64,000 bases of DNA from AP-15 sp963818695 (GTDB taxonomy: Bacteria; Pseudomonadota; Alphaproteobacteria; ATCC43930; CGMCC-115725), in the NCBI GenBank assembly GCA_963818695.1, contig CAWFTG010000005.1:558001-622000 (forward strand), written 5' to 3'. Position numbers and translations under genes: made by a program. Numbering within the stretch: position 1 is the stretch's first letter; each line of letters opens with the position of its first letter. Positions 18,128 to 26,505 of this stretch are shown here, one piece after another. Below the pieces are notes generated by a model that worked only from the letters and a program-made list of their open reading frames with translations, had not been told where the DNA came from and ran no database searches.

Positions 18128-19867
18128 ATGACCGCTACTCGCCGCCTCGCCGCGATTTTGGCCGCTGATGTGGCGGGGTATTCCCGGTTGATGGGTGCCG
18201 ACGAGGAAGGTACTCTAAACCGACTAAGGTCGATCCGTGCGGAGGTTATCGACCCGAATATCGTTGAACAGCGAGGCCGCATTGTCAAAACGAGCGGTGA
18301 TGGTTTTTTGGTCGAATTCTCCAGTGTGGTCGATGCATTGCGTTGTGCCACCAAATGGCAAGACGCGACGGCTGAGGGAGGTGCCGGTACGCCCGACGAC
18401 AATCGCATCGAGTTCCGTATCGGCGTTCATCAGGGCGACATCGTTGTGGAGAACGACGACATCTTCGGTGACGGGGTGAATGTCGCAGCGCGGCTGGAAG
18501 GTTTGGCCGAGCCTGGAGGTATTTGCGTCTCCGCCCGTGTTCAAGAGGACGTAGCGGGCAAGCTCGACCTCGCCTTCGACGACCTCGGAGAGCAGAGCCT
18601 CAAGAACATTGCGCGCACCGTGCGAGTCTACCGAGTGCGCCACTCCACCCATAAGACCACATCGGTTCAGCCCGTGCTGCCGCTCCCCGAAAAACCCTCG
18701 ATCGCCGTGTTGCCATTCCAGAACATGAGCGGCGATCCCGAACAGGAATACTTTGCTGACGGTATGGTCGAGGAAATCATCACCGCGCTCTCGCGCATCC
18801 GTTGGTTGTTCGTCGTCGCCCGCAATTCGAGCTTTACGTACAAAGGAAAAAACATCGACGTGAAGCAGGTCGGGCAGGAACTTGGTGTCCTATACGTGCT
18901 GGAAGGCTCGGTTCGCAAGGCAGGCGGTCGCGTGCGGATAAGCGCACAGCTAATCGACGCGACGACCGGTACGCACTTATGGGCGGACCGCATCGAAGGC
19001 ACACTCGAAGACGTTTTCGAGCTTCAGGATAAGGTTGCGTCCACTGTCGCCGGCGTGATCGAGCCGGCATTGCAAGCCGCGGAAACTGCACGCTCGGCGG
19101 AACGGGCGACGAGCGATCTTACCGCCTACGATCTCTGGCTGCGTGCTAACGCGATGTACTTTTCGGCTGCGAGGAAAAATCCCGAGGCCATGCGTTTAAT
19201 GGACCAAGCGATTGAGCGCGATCCCCGCTACGGACCCGCGCTTGGTTTGGCAGCCGTCTGCTGTCTTCGACAGGTTATGGATGGTCGCAGCGAAAATCCT
19301 GCAGTCGACAGCAGGAAGGGCGTCGATCTCGCGCGGCGAGCCCTGGAAACGACAGGCGACGATCCGGGCGTTCTCGCGAATGCCGCCCTCGCTTTAGGAT
19401 ATTTCGGCGAGGACATTCGCGCCACGATGGTGTTGGTCGAGCGGGCGTTGGCACTCAATCCGAGCTTTGCTCGCGCCTGGCATATTAGCGGCATTCTCTA
19501 CTTGTGGGCGGGACAACTAGATCTCGCAGTCGAGCGCTTCGGAGTCGCGCAGCGTCTCAGCCCGCGCGCTCGAATCGGTTTTGCTGCATTGATGATTGGG
19601 ACGGCGCAATTCCTCGGTAGGGACTTCGACAAAGCGGTACCCCAGCTCCTGCTGGCCATCCAGGATGATCCGAGCTACCCAGAAGCATATCGCTTTCTCG
19701 CCTCCTGCTACGCCCATATGCGTCGGCTCGACGAAGCACGAGAGATCGTGACGCGATTGCGGGAGATCACCCCCGTGGTGGTGTCCAGCGTCATTCCTTT
19801 CCGAAACCCAGAACACCGCGAGCTTTTCCTATCGGGCCTGCGCTCGGCGGCTGGCGAGGGGATATGA
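18128..19867 (+). CDS. Class III adenylate/guanylate cyclase with TolB-like and TPR regions
   Basis: A 579-residue protein. The class III cyclase domain (1-170) carries metal-binding aspartates in AADVAGYSR (Asp14) and TSGDGFLVEF (Asp58), with FGDGVNVAARLE further on. A TolB-like/FlgO-type domain follows at about 190-320 (SIAVLPFQNMSGDPEQEYFADG, then a YVLEGSVRKAG segment). TPRs fill about 340-560. No membrane segment is seen. Such proteins are common as expanded families in Bradyrhizobium-like bacteria; their signals are mostly unknown. The ATG at 18128 was preferred to an upstream GTG at 18107. Confidence 0.88.
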   Translation: MTATRRLAAILAADVAGYSRLMGADEEGTLNRLRSIRAEVIDPNIVEQRGRIVKTSGDGFLVEFSSVVDALRCATKWQDATAEGGAGTPDDNRIEFRIGVHQGDIVVENDDIFGDGVNVAARLEGLAEPGGICVSARVQEDVAGKLDLAFDDLGEQSLKNIARTVRVYRVRHSTHKTTSVQPVLPLPEKPSIAVLPFQNMSGDPEQEYFADGMVEEIITALSRIRWLFVVARNSSFTYKGKNIDVKQVGQELGVLYVLEGSVRKAGGRVRISAQLIDATTGTHLWADRIEGTLEDVFELQDKVASTVAGVIEPALQAAETARSAERATSDLTAYDLWLRANAMYFSAARKNPEAMRLMDQAIERDPRYGPALGLAAVCCLRQVMDGRSENPAVDSRKGVDLARRALETTGDDPGVLANAALALGYFGEDIRATMVLVERALALNPSFARAWHISGILYLWAGQLDLAVERFGVAQRLSPRARIGFAALMIGTAQFLGRDFDKAVPQLLLAIQDDPSYPEAYRFLASCYAHMRRLDEAREIVTRLREITPVVVSSVIPFRNPEHRELFLSGLRSAAGEGI

Positions 19868-19896
19868 GCCAGACCCGCCGCCACGCCGCGATCCGA

Positions 19897-20050
19897 TATT
19901 TTGACCTTTGTCGGTGAACCTCGAATTACGCGCGATGACGAACAGCCAGCGGATGTGTGAGAGTGCAGTGATGATCTCCTCGACCATCCCATCGGCAAAA
20001 TACTCTTGCTCGGCACCACCGCTCATATTGGCGAAGGGCCGTGATGGTTT
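19897..20050 (-). pseudogene. Inverted fragment of a second cyclase/TolB gene
   Basis: On the minus strand the frame reads PFANMSGGAEQEYFADGMVE then IITALSHIRWLFVIARNS and FTDKGQNI. It is closely similar to residues of the TolB-like domain of the intact cyclase 30 bases away, but in opposite direction and not identical. No flanking domain survives. It is the remnant of a second family member, 110 bases before repeat copy 5. Confidence 0.75.
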
Positions 20051-20162
20051 GCGGATCTTTGGATCGACTACTTCAGCACGGGATCGACTTTACAGGTCCA
20101 GCCTCCGATCAGCCGCGAATACCGGACTATGTCAGCGGCAAGGACAGAGGTTCCATAACCGT

Positions 20163-20246
20163 CCGCATATGTCGGAAGGTTATCGGACCCATAACATAGC
20201 GGTATTTCACTCGCGGTAACGGCCTCCATAAATTTGCTCTGGTGGC
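20163..20246 (+). repeat. Palindromic intergenic repeat, copy 5
   Basis: ATATGTCGGAAG, core GTTATCGGACCCATAAC, TAGCGGTATTTCAC and tail CTCCATAAATTTGCTCTG. The orientation is the same as in copies 1-4. It lies between the inverted cyclase fragment and the ccm operon. Confidence 0.7.
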
Positions 20247-20486
20247 AAGACTATCAAGGCCAGTTCTCCGGGTCCGGGTAGATGCGTGCCTCTCGTTAAT
20301 GTCTTCCGGACCTAACCGCATGCTGACTTGTTGCCGGTCGAGTCCCTGACCTTGGCCACTGCGCCCTTAGGTCGATGCCAAACGCGGCGGCGCATCAGGC
20401 TCTCGATTGAGCAAGACTGCACCTGTGGTGCCGCCGGCCGATAGTCCTATTTACGCCCGGTGAAATCTCGCAGGGAAACAAGGCCA

Positions 20487-21266
20487 ATGATCACCCGGTT
20501 CGCCAATCCCGCACGCTTCATGCGGATTACCGCCGTAATTCTTCCTTGGTGCTCTTCGGGAAGCGTCGCAGTTATCGCAACCGGGCTGTATCTGGCCTTG
20601 ATCATAGCCCCGCCCGATTATCAGCAAGGCGAATCCGTCCGCATCATGTATGTCCATGTCCCGGCCGCATGGATGGCGCTCAACGTTTATTTGTTTGTCG
20701 CGGCGGCAAGCGGCGGCGCCCTGGTCTGGCGCCATCCTCTGGCTGAAATCGCGGCTCGATCGGCGGCTCCAATCGGCGCCGTTTTCACCTTTGTCTGCCT
20801 GATCACCGGCTCCTTGTGGGGCCGGCCAATGTGGGGCGCCTGGTGGGTATGGGACGCGCGCTTGACGTCGGTGCTGGTGCTGCTCTTTCTGTATCTCGGC
20901 TACATAGCGCTGGTGAACGGGTTCGACGACCGGGCGCGTGGCGGGCGCGCGGGATCGGTCTTGGCCTTAGTCGGGGTCGTCAATTTGCCGATCATCAAAT
21001 TCTCGGTTGACTGGTGGAACACATTGCACCAGCCGGCGAGCGTTCTGCGGCTCGGTAAGCCGACGATCGTGACCTCGATGCTGGTGCCGTTGTTGGTCAT
21101 GGCTCTGGGATTCACGCTACTGTTCGTGACCTTGCTTATCGTGCGTATGCAGTCCGAACTCAACGAACGCAAGTTGCAGGCATTGCGTCTCAACGGCATG
21201 CGCGCGCGCCCCAGTGCGGCCACGGCTGGAGGACCCGCCCCGGCGAGCCCGGCGGCGCTGCTGTGA
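20487..21266 (+). CDS. ccmC: Heme exporter protein CcmC
   Basis: Inner-membrane protein that loads heme onto CcmE in cytochrome c maturation system I. 259 residues with six predicted membrane segments. The heme-handling tryptophan-rich motif WGAWWVWD is at 116-123 in a periplasmic loop, with conserved histidine in YVHVPAAW (His57). The ATG at 20487 is favoured over an in-frame GTG at 20460, which lacks a ribosome binding site. It is the first recognisable gene of the ccm operon. ccmA and ccmB are not present upstream, where only remnants and a repeat are found. Confidence 0.93.
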   Translation: MITRFANPARFMRITAVILPWCSSGSVAVIATGLYLALIIAPPDYQQGESVRIMYVHVPAAWMALNVYLFVAAASGGALVWRHPLAEIAARSAAPIGAVFTFVCLITGSLWGRPMWGAWWVWDARLTSVLVLLFLYLGYIALVNGFDDRARGGRAGSVLALVGVVNLPIIKFSVDWWNTLHQPASVLRLGKPTIVTSMLVPLLVMALGFTLLFVTLLIVRMQSELNERKLQALRLNGMRARPSAATAGGPAPASPAALL

Positions 21267-21276
21267 AGGAGGGATG

Positions 21277-21450
21277 ATGAGCGCGATCGGCACTTATTTC
21301 GCGATGGGCGGCTTTGCTGTTTATGTGTGGCCGGCTTACGCGTTGACCGCAACCGTGCTTGGCGGCTTCGCATTCTTTTCCTGGTGGCGTTGTCGCGCCA
21401 GTGCGCGCAACCTCGACAAACTGCAGCGGCAGCTCGGGCCACGGCGATGA
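21277..21450 (+). CDS. ccmD: Heme exporter protein CcmD
   Basis: Small single-span membrane protein (57 residues) that helps release holo-CcmE from the CcmABC complex. Typical features are a hydrophilic N-terminus, one membrane helix with FAVYVWPAYALT, and a basic tail (SARNLDKLQRQLG). AAGGAGGG sits 10 bases after ccmC. ATG codons at 21274 and 21277 are both possible; the second has better spacing. The stop overlaps the ccmE start (ATGA). Confidence 0.88.
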   Translation: MSAIGTYFAMGGFAVYVWPAYALTATVLGGFAFFSWWRCRASARNLDKLQRQLGPRR

Positions 21451-21935
21451 CCCGCAAGCAGCAGCGGCTCGGCCTGGTAGCATTCGGCATGGCTACGCTG
21501 GCTGGAGCCACAGCGCTGGTATTGACGGCTTTCAGCGCCAACCTTGTCTTTTTTTTCAGCCCGAGCGATCTGAAGACCCAGGCAATTTCGCCGGACCGGC
21601 GGGTGCGGATCGGCGGGTTGGTCGAGGAACGCAGCGTCCGGCGCGGCGCCGACAGCCGCATCGCCTTTCGCATCACCGACGGCAAGACGGACATCGCCGT
21701 CGTCTATCAAGGGATCCTCCCCGATCTGTTCCGCGAAGGGCAGGGTGTCGTCGCCGAAGGCAAGCTGGAATCGGACGGAATCTTCGACGCCTCGACCATT
21801 CTTGCCAAGCATGACGAGCGATACATGCCGCGTGAGGTCGTCGAGGCGCTGAAAAAGAGCGGACATTGGCAGGAAGGAGTCGCGACCGAAGCCGCCGCGC
21901 CTTTGAAAGCCGCCGCTCCCGACAGCCGCCCGTAG
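21447..21935 (+). CDS. ccmE: Cytochrome c maturation heme chaperone CcmE
   Basis: Periplasmic, membrane-anchored heme chaperone that carries heme from CcmC to CcmF. 162 residues: an anchor helix at about 7-35, an OB-fold (VRIGGLVEERSV, FRITDG, VVYQGILPDLF), and the heme-binding motif LAKHDERYMP with His122 and Tyr126. This is the HxxxY type. The start overlaps ccmD by 4 bases, so the genes are translationally coupled. Confidence 0.94.
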   Translation: MTRKQQRLGLVAFGMATLAGATALVLTAFSANLVFFFSPSDLKTQAISPDRRVRIGGLVEERSVRRGADSRIAFRITDGKTDIAVVYQGILPDLFREGQGVVAEGKLESDGIFDASTILAKHDERYMPREVVEALKKSGHWQEGVATEAAAPLKAAAPDSRP

Positions 21936-21950
21936 ACCGTCGGAGCCGCG

Positions 21951-22509
21951 GTGCGCAGGTTCATTTTTCTGCTGCCAGTGGCACTCCTCGCAGTGCTGCT
22001 CGTCGCCTTTGCAATGGGGCTCAACCACGACCCGAGCCTGCTGCCGTCGGCGTTGATCGACCGCCCGGCCCCTGATTTCAATCTGCCGGGGCTGATCGAT
22101 CCGGCACAAGGGCTGGCGCGTAAGGACCTAGGCGGCGGGGTAACTGTGGTCAACTTCTTTGCGTCATGGTGCGCGCCGTGCCGCGAAGAACAGCCTGGGT
22201 TGATGGTGCTTGCCCGCCAGCCCGGGATTACCCTCGACGGCATTGCCTACAAAGACAAGCCCGCCGAATTCCAGGCACTTTCTCGATGATTTCGGCAACC
22301 CCTATCGTCGCATTGGCATCGATCAGCTCGGAACTGCTGCGATTGATTTCGGGGTCTACGGCGTGCCCGAGACCTATATCGTCGACGGCAGTGGACATAT
22401 CCGCTACCGCCATGTCGGCCCACTTGGCGAGCGGGATGTCGATCGAACGATATTGCCGCTGATCGCGCAGATCGTCGACGCTGGCAAGCAGCGAGCGGCC
22501 GACGAGTGA
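21951..22509 (+). pseudogene. ccmG: CcmG/DsbE thiol:disulfide oxidoreductase, frameshifted
   Basis: Thioredoxin-fold protein that keeps apocytochrome or CcmH thiols reduced. The N-terminal anchor and active site WCAPC (Cys74, Cys77) are intact in the first frame from GTG 21951. That frame stops at 22289 with FQALSR. The rest of the domain (FLDDFGNPYRRIGI..., GVYGVPETYIVDG with the cis-proline) continues in another frame to 22509. One extra base near 22278, in GCACTTTCTCG, explains the break. If real, the product is a truncated CcmG lacking half its fold; a sequencing error in this run is a fair alternative. Confidence 0.85.
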
Positions 22510-22551
22510 TGATCATCTTAGTCCCACCACAGCGGTTCGGAGTGCGCTGAG

Positions 22552-24543
22552 TTGCTCGTAGAAATAGGCCATTTCGCGCTCGTATTGGCGCTCTTGGTGG
22601 CTGCTGTGCAGGGGACCGTGCCGCTGATCGGCGCAGCGGCGCGTAACCGGGCGCTAATGGACGTGGCGCGGTCAGCTGCACTGCTGCAGCTCGGCTTTGT
22701 GGCATTCGCCTACGCGATCTTCATCCACGCCCATATCGTTTCCGATTTCTCGTTGCTGAACGTCTTCGAGAATTCGAGCCTGTCAAAGCCGATGCTGTAC
22801 AAGGTCACCGGCGCCTGGGGCAGCCACGAAGGCTCGATGTTGCTGTGGGTCTTCATGCTGGCGTTGTTTGGCGGGCTCGTCGCATTCTTCGGCCGGGGCT
22901 TGCCAGCCAGCCTGCGGGCCCGCACCCTGGCGATTCAGGGGCTGCTCGGCTTCGGCACCTTGCTATTCGTCATCGCCACCTCGAACCCGTTCGCGCGCCT
23001 GTTTCCGATTCCCGCAGATGGTCGAGATCTGAACCCGCTATTGCAGGACCCCGGGCTCGCCTTCCACCCGCCGTTTTTGTATTTCGGCTATGTCGGGTTC
23101 TCGATCTGCTACTCCTTTGCGATCGCGGCCTTGATCGAGAGGCGGGTTGACGCGGTTTGGGCGCGCTGGGTGCGGCCCTGGGCATTGACTGCCTGGTGCG
23201 GACTGACGATCGGCGTCGCGATGGGCAGCTGGTGGGCCTACTACGTGCTCGGCTGGGGCGGCTGGTGGGCCTGGGACCCGGTCGAAAACGCTTCCTTCAT
23301 GCCGTGGCTGCTGGGCACCGCGCTATTGCACTCGGCCGCAGTCGTCGAGAAGCGCGAGACGATGCAGCGCTGGACCTTGCTGCTCGCGATCATGACCTTT
23401 GGCATGAGCCTCATCGGCACGTTCCTTGTCCGCTCGGGGGTGCTGACCTCGGTCCATTCCTTCGCTGTCGACCCGACACGCGGCGTCTTTATCCTGATGC
23501 TGATCGCGATCGTGATTGGCGGCGGTCTGATCCTCTATGCCTGGCGCGCGCCCGGCCTCAGTCCCGGAAACCCGTTCGCAGCGGTAAGTCGCGAGGGTGC
23601 GCTCGTGATTAACAACCTGCTGCTCGCCGCCGGGATGGCAACCGTGTTTCTCGGCACTTTCTATCCGCTCTTTGCCGAGGTCTGGAGCGGGGTAAAATTG
23701 TCGGTCGGGCCGCAATATTTCGACGCCACTTTTGTCCCGATTGTGGTCCCCGGTCTCGTCGCGATGGTGATAGGGCCGGTGCTCGCCTGGCGACGCGGCA
23801 ATCTCGCGGCGGCATTGCGGCGGCTGATGCCGGGGCTGATCGGCGCTATCCTGGCGCCGCTGCTTGTGTCTTATTTCGACCGCAGCGCTTCCTTCGCCGC
23901 GCTCGGCGGCGTGGCGCTTGCCGTCTGGGCGACACTTGGTGTGCTCGCCGATCTTGCCGACCGTGCCGGCGCCCTCAAATTGCCCCCGACCGCGGTCCTG
24001 CGCCGGCTGTGCTATCTGCCGCGCGGCACGTGGGGCTATGCGATTGCCCATTTCGGGGTCGGTGTGCTGATCGCCGGCATTACTGTTTCGACCGCCTGGC
24101 GCAGCGAGCGGATCGAGACGGTGCATGCGGGCGACAACCTGCAAATCGCCTGCCGGACCCTCCATTTTATCGGCGTCACTGAGGGCAAGGTCGAGAATTA
24201 CCGGTTCCAGCGCGCCGAGATCCACGTCGATCGGCCCGGCCATACGCCATTCGCCGTCTATCCCGAGCGCCGCTGGTATCCGATCGCCGGCAGCTCGACG
24301 ACCAACACCTCGATCACCACCAATGGCTTCGGCGACCTTTATCTGGCACTCGGGGAGGGCGACGGCAAAGGCGGTTGGGTGTTGCGCGCCTATTACAACC
24401 CGCTAGTCCCTTGGGTCTGGGTTGGCGCGGTCCTCGCGGCGCTGGGCGGTATGGTCTCGCTAAGCAGCCGCCGGCCACGCGTGCGCGCCCCCGCGGCCCG
24501 CGCCATCCCGGGGATCGCCCGGCGTCGGGCTGACCCTGGATGA
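22552..24543 (+). CDS. ccmF: Heme lyase subunit CcmF
   Basis: Large inner-membrane protein (663 residues) of the system I holocytochrome c synthase that attaches heme to CxxCH motifs. It has many membrane helices and the tryptophan-rich WGGWWAWDPVEN motif at 235-246. Periplasmic histidines are in GSHEGS (about 91) and in LHS (about 260), and there is a C-terminal periplasmic domain before a last helix near 620. The start is TTG at 22552, giving the usual N-terminus (MLVEIGHFALVLAL). The stop overlaps the ccmH start (ATGA). It lies downstream of ccmG, an unusual order. Confidence 0.94.
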   Translation: MLVEIGHFALVLALLVAAVQGTVPLIGAAARNRALMDVARSAALLQLGFVAFAYAIFIHAHIVSDFSLLNVFENSSLSKPMLYKVTGAWGSHEGSMLLWVFMLALFGGLVAFFGRGLPASLRARTLAIQGLLGFGTLLFVIATSNPFARLFPIPADGRDLNPLLQDPGLAFHPPFLYFGYVGFSICYSFAIAALIERRVDAVWARWVRPWALTAWCGLTIGVAMGSWWAYYVLGWGGWWAWDPVENASFMPWLLGTALLHSAAVVEKRETMQRWTLLLAIMTFGMSLIGTFLVRSGVLTSVHSFAVDPTRGVFILMLIAIVIGGGLILYAWRAPGLSPGNPFAAVSREGALVINNLLLAAGMATVFLGTFYPLFAEVWSGVKLSVGPQYFDATFVPIVVPGLVAMVIGPVLAWRRGNLAAALRRLMPGLIGAILAPLLVSYFDRSASFAALGGVALAVWATLGVLADLADRAGALKLPPTAVLRRLCYLPRGTWGYAIAHFGVGVLIAGITVSTAWRSERIETVHAGDNLQIACRTLHFIGVTEGKVENYRFQRAEIHVDRPGHTPFAVYPERRWYPIAGSSTTNTSITTNGFGDLYLALGEGDGKGGWVLRAYYNPLVPWVWVGAVLAALGGMVSLSSRRPRVRAPAARAIPGIARRRADPG

Positions 24544-25004
24544 TCCGGCGGCTCCTCCTTGCGGCGGCGCTGCTGATCGCTATCGGTGTGCCCGCCTGGA
24601 CGGTCGAGCCGTTCGAGCGATTGGCCGATCCCGCGCTCGAGGCGCGCGCCCGGGCGATCAGCCAGGAACTGCGCTGCCTCGTCTGCCAGAACGAGTCGAT
24701 CGACGAATCGAACGCCTCGCTCGCTCATGATCTGCGCCTCTTGGTGCGCAGACGGCTGGTTGCTGGCGACAGCGATCAGCAGGTGCTGAAGTACATCGTC
24801 GCACGCTACGGCGTCTTTGTCCTGCTCGATCCGCCCTTCGAGCCGGTGACTTGGCTGTTGTGGCTGGGACCGCCGGCTCTGGTGCTGGGGGCAGGCGCGA
24901 TCTTGTTGCGACGGGTGCGGCGGAAACGGGCTGGTCCACCGCTCCTCGATCTGACCTCCAACGAGCGAGCCCGCGCTGCTGCATTGCTCAGCGATCACGC
25001 ATGA
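24540..25004 (+). CDS. ccmH: Cytochrome c-type biogenesis protein CcmH
   Basis: Membrane-anchored thiol oxidoreductase that holds apocytochrome cysteines reduced for ligation. 154 residues: signal peptide up to about residue 20, the family motif LRCLVCQN with Cys46 and Cys49, a helical bundle, then a membrane helix at about 105-125 and a short cytoplasmic tail. It overlaps ccmF and ccmI by four bases each (ATGA), indicating tight coupling. Confidence 0.94.
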   Translation: MIRRLLLAAALLIAIGVPAWTVEPFERLADPALEARARAISQELRCLVCQNESIDESNASLAHDLRLLVRRRLVAGDSDQQVLKYIVARYGVFVLLDPPFEPVTWLLWLGPPALVLGAGAILLRRVRRKRAGPPLLDLTSNERARAAALLSDHA

Positions 25005-25909
25005 TCTGGTTCTTGATCGTTACCGGGCTGCTGACCGCGGCGGCGCTGGCGATCCTACTGGGGCCAGTGATCCGCCAGCCGCAATTCGGCACCGAAGAGG
25101 AGGAGCCGGTCCCCGCACTCTTTCGCCGCCAACTCGCCGCGATCGATGAGGAATTGACCGAAGACCGGCTCACCCCGGATCAGGCTGAAGCTTCCCGAAC
25201 CGAGATTACTCGAAGGATGCTGGCCGCAGCTGATCGGGAACCGGCGGGATCAGATGCACAAGCGCGCCATGCGTCGGGAATATCCTGGCGGTTCGGTATC
25301 CCGATCGCGGTCGCTGGGCTGCTGCCGGCGGCAGCGATGGCCGTCTATTTTGCCGTTGGCACGCCTGCCGCGATTAACCGGATTCCTGGACTGGACACCG
25401 GTAGTCGGGGCAGCGACGCCGAACTCAGCGCTGCGGCCGACCGGATCAAGGCGCATCTGCAGAAGGCGCCGGACGATCTCAAAGGCTGGACTCTGCTCGG
25501 CCGCACCTTGGCTTCGCTCGGTCGCTTTCCCAAAGCGCACGATGCCTATAGCCATGCTGTCGCGCTGGCACCCGCCGACGCCGCATTACACGCCGAGTTC
25601 GGTGAGGTCCTGGTATTGGAAGCCCAGGGCATGGTGACGCCGGCGGCCGAGGCTGAATTCGACAAAATGCCAGATGACCCTCGCTCGCGCTATTATGCCG
25701 CCGTGGCGGCGCTGCAACACGGTGACCCAACCGCTGCGAAGCAGAAATTGCAAGCCCTGCTGGCCGATGCGCCCCCCGATGCGCTGTGGCGCCAAACCAT
25801 CGTTGACCGCCTCGCCGAGCTTTCGCAGAAGGCCGGCGCTGCGCTGCCTGGGGCCGTCTCAGGCCCGACCGCACAAGACGTCGCCGCCACGCAATCGATG
25901 ATCCCCTAG
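25001..25909 (+). CDS. ccmI: Apocytochrome c chaperone CcmI
   Basis: Binds the C-terminal helix of apocytochromes and delivers them to the CcmFH complex. 302 residues: the N-terminal helix MIWFLIVTGLLTAAALAILL, a cytoplasmic loop typical of CcmI (FRRQLAAIDEEL, LTPDQAEASRTEI), a second membrane segment at about 98-118, and periplasmic TPRs (LKGWTLLGRTLASLGRF, YSHAVALAP). It is the last gene of the operon; a strong hairpin follows at 26100. Confidence 0.9.
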   Translation: MIWFLIVTGLLTAAALAILLGPVIRQPQFGTEEEEPVPALFRRQLAAIDEELTEDRLTPDQAEASRTEITRRMLAAADREPAGSDAQARHASGISWRFGIPIAVAGLLPAAAMAVYFAVGTPAAINRIPGLDTGSRGSDAELSAAADRIKAHLQKAPDDLKGWTLLGRTLASLGRFPKAHDAYSHAVALAPADAALHAEFGEVLVLEAQGMVTPAAEAEFDKMPDDPRSRYYAAVAALQHGDPTAAKQKLQALLADAPPDALWRQTIVDRLAELSQKAGAALPGAVSGPTAQDVAATQSMIP

Positions 25910-26099
25910 CTCGGAATTTTCATAGATGCCGCCGATGTGAGGGCCGCGCTGTCGCGATACGCGGCGCTTTACGGTTGAGGAAGTTTTTGGCGGCCGTTGA
26001 GCGGGTTGGGGGCGCACTGGGTGTGTTACAGCATCCAATCGGGACCCCACCCCGAATGTAGGGAACGCGTTGGAATTACCTACAAATAGGTGCCGTGAA

Positions 26100-26129
26100 G
26101 GGGTCCCGACCGACGCCGATCGGGACCCC
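26100..26129 (+). terminator. GC-rich hairpin downstream of ccmI
   Basis: GGGGTCCCGA and TCGGGACCCC form a perfect 10-bp stem around a 10-base loop. A further copy of ATCGGGACCCC at 26038 makes a direct repeat 80 bases away. No T-run follows. It could be a transcript-end structure or part of a small repeat element. Confidence 0.4.
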
Positions 26130-26157
26130 GCCCCTGGACCGATTTGCGTTGCGATAT

Positions 26158-26334
26158 CAATGTCCAACCGCGATTTTCGCCGGGGTGCTGGCTGGGCGCC
26201 GATTTACATATTCGACCGGGCGCTCGTGATCGGCCAAGAGATATTCGGGGCGGAAGACGCGTTCGAGGTTGAGCAGGCTGCCGAGAAAATTGGTCTGGCC
26301 GCCTTCACCCGGCCGGCCTGACGATAAACCGCCC
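26158..26334 (-). other. Possible minus-strand coding remnant
   Basis: A minus-strand frame from about 26334 to the stop at 26158 reads GQTNFLGSLLNLERVFRPEY and LLADHERPVEYVNRRP, which looks like real protein. There is no start codon with a ribosome binding site and the part upstream is closed by a stop. I do not recognise the family. It may be the C-terminus of a lost gene. Confidence 0.3.
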
Positions 26335-26342
26335 GCCTCGAT

Positions 26343-26505
26343 CTACGCGGACATCTTGAGGGGCGGATCCAGTTCGTCCGGCAACGGGCAGACATAGGGC
26401 GTGCGTCCCACGCGCGCCTGATGATCGGCCTTGGCGCGCGCCAGCAGCACGTCGTCCTGCAACACATCCACCGCCGTGCACGCCATAATCTTCGCGACGT
26501 GCGTG
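26343..26505 (-). pseudogene. M20 peptidase (AbgB-like) C-terminal remnant
   Basis: The minus strand reads HVAKIMACTAVDVLQDDVLL followed by GRTPYVCPLPDELDPP and a stop at 26343. This resembles the last 50 residues of M20-family aminobenzoyl-glutamate utilisation proteins. Upstream (above 26505) the homology stops abruptly where a plus-strand SDR fragment begins. The catalytic and metal-binding parts are absent. Confidence 0.5.

Noticed and set aside
23323..24243. 306-codon minus-strand frame inside ccmF
   Set aside because: Antisense shadow of ccmF; rich in His, Arg, Gln and Asp with no motif.
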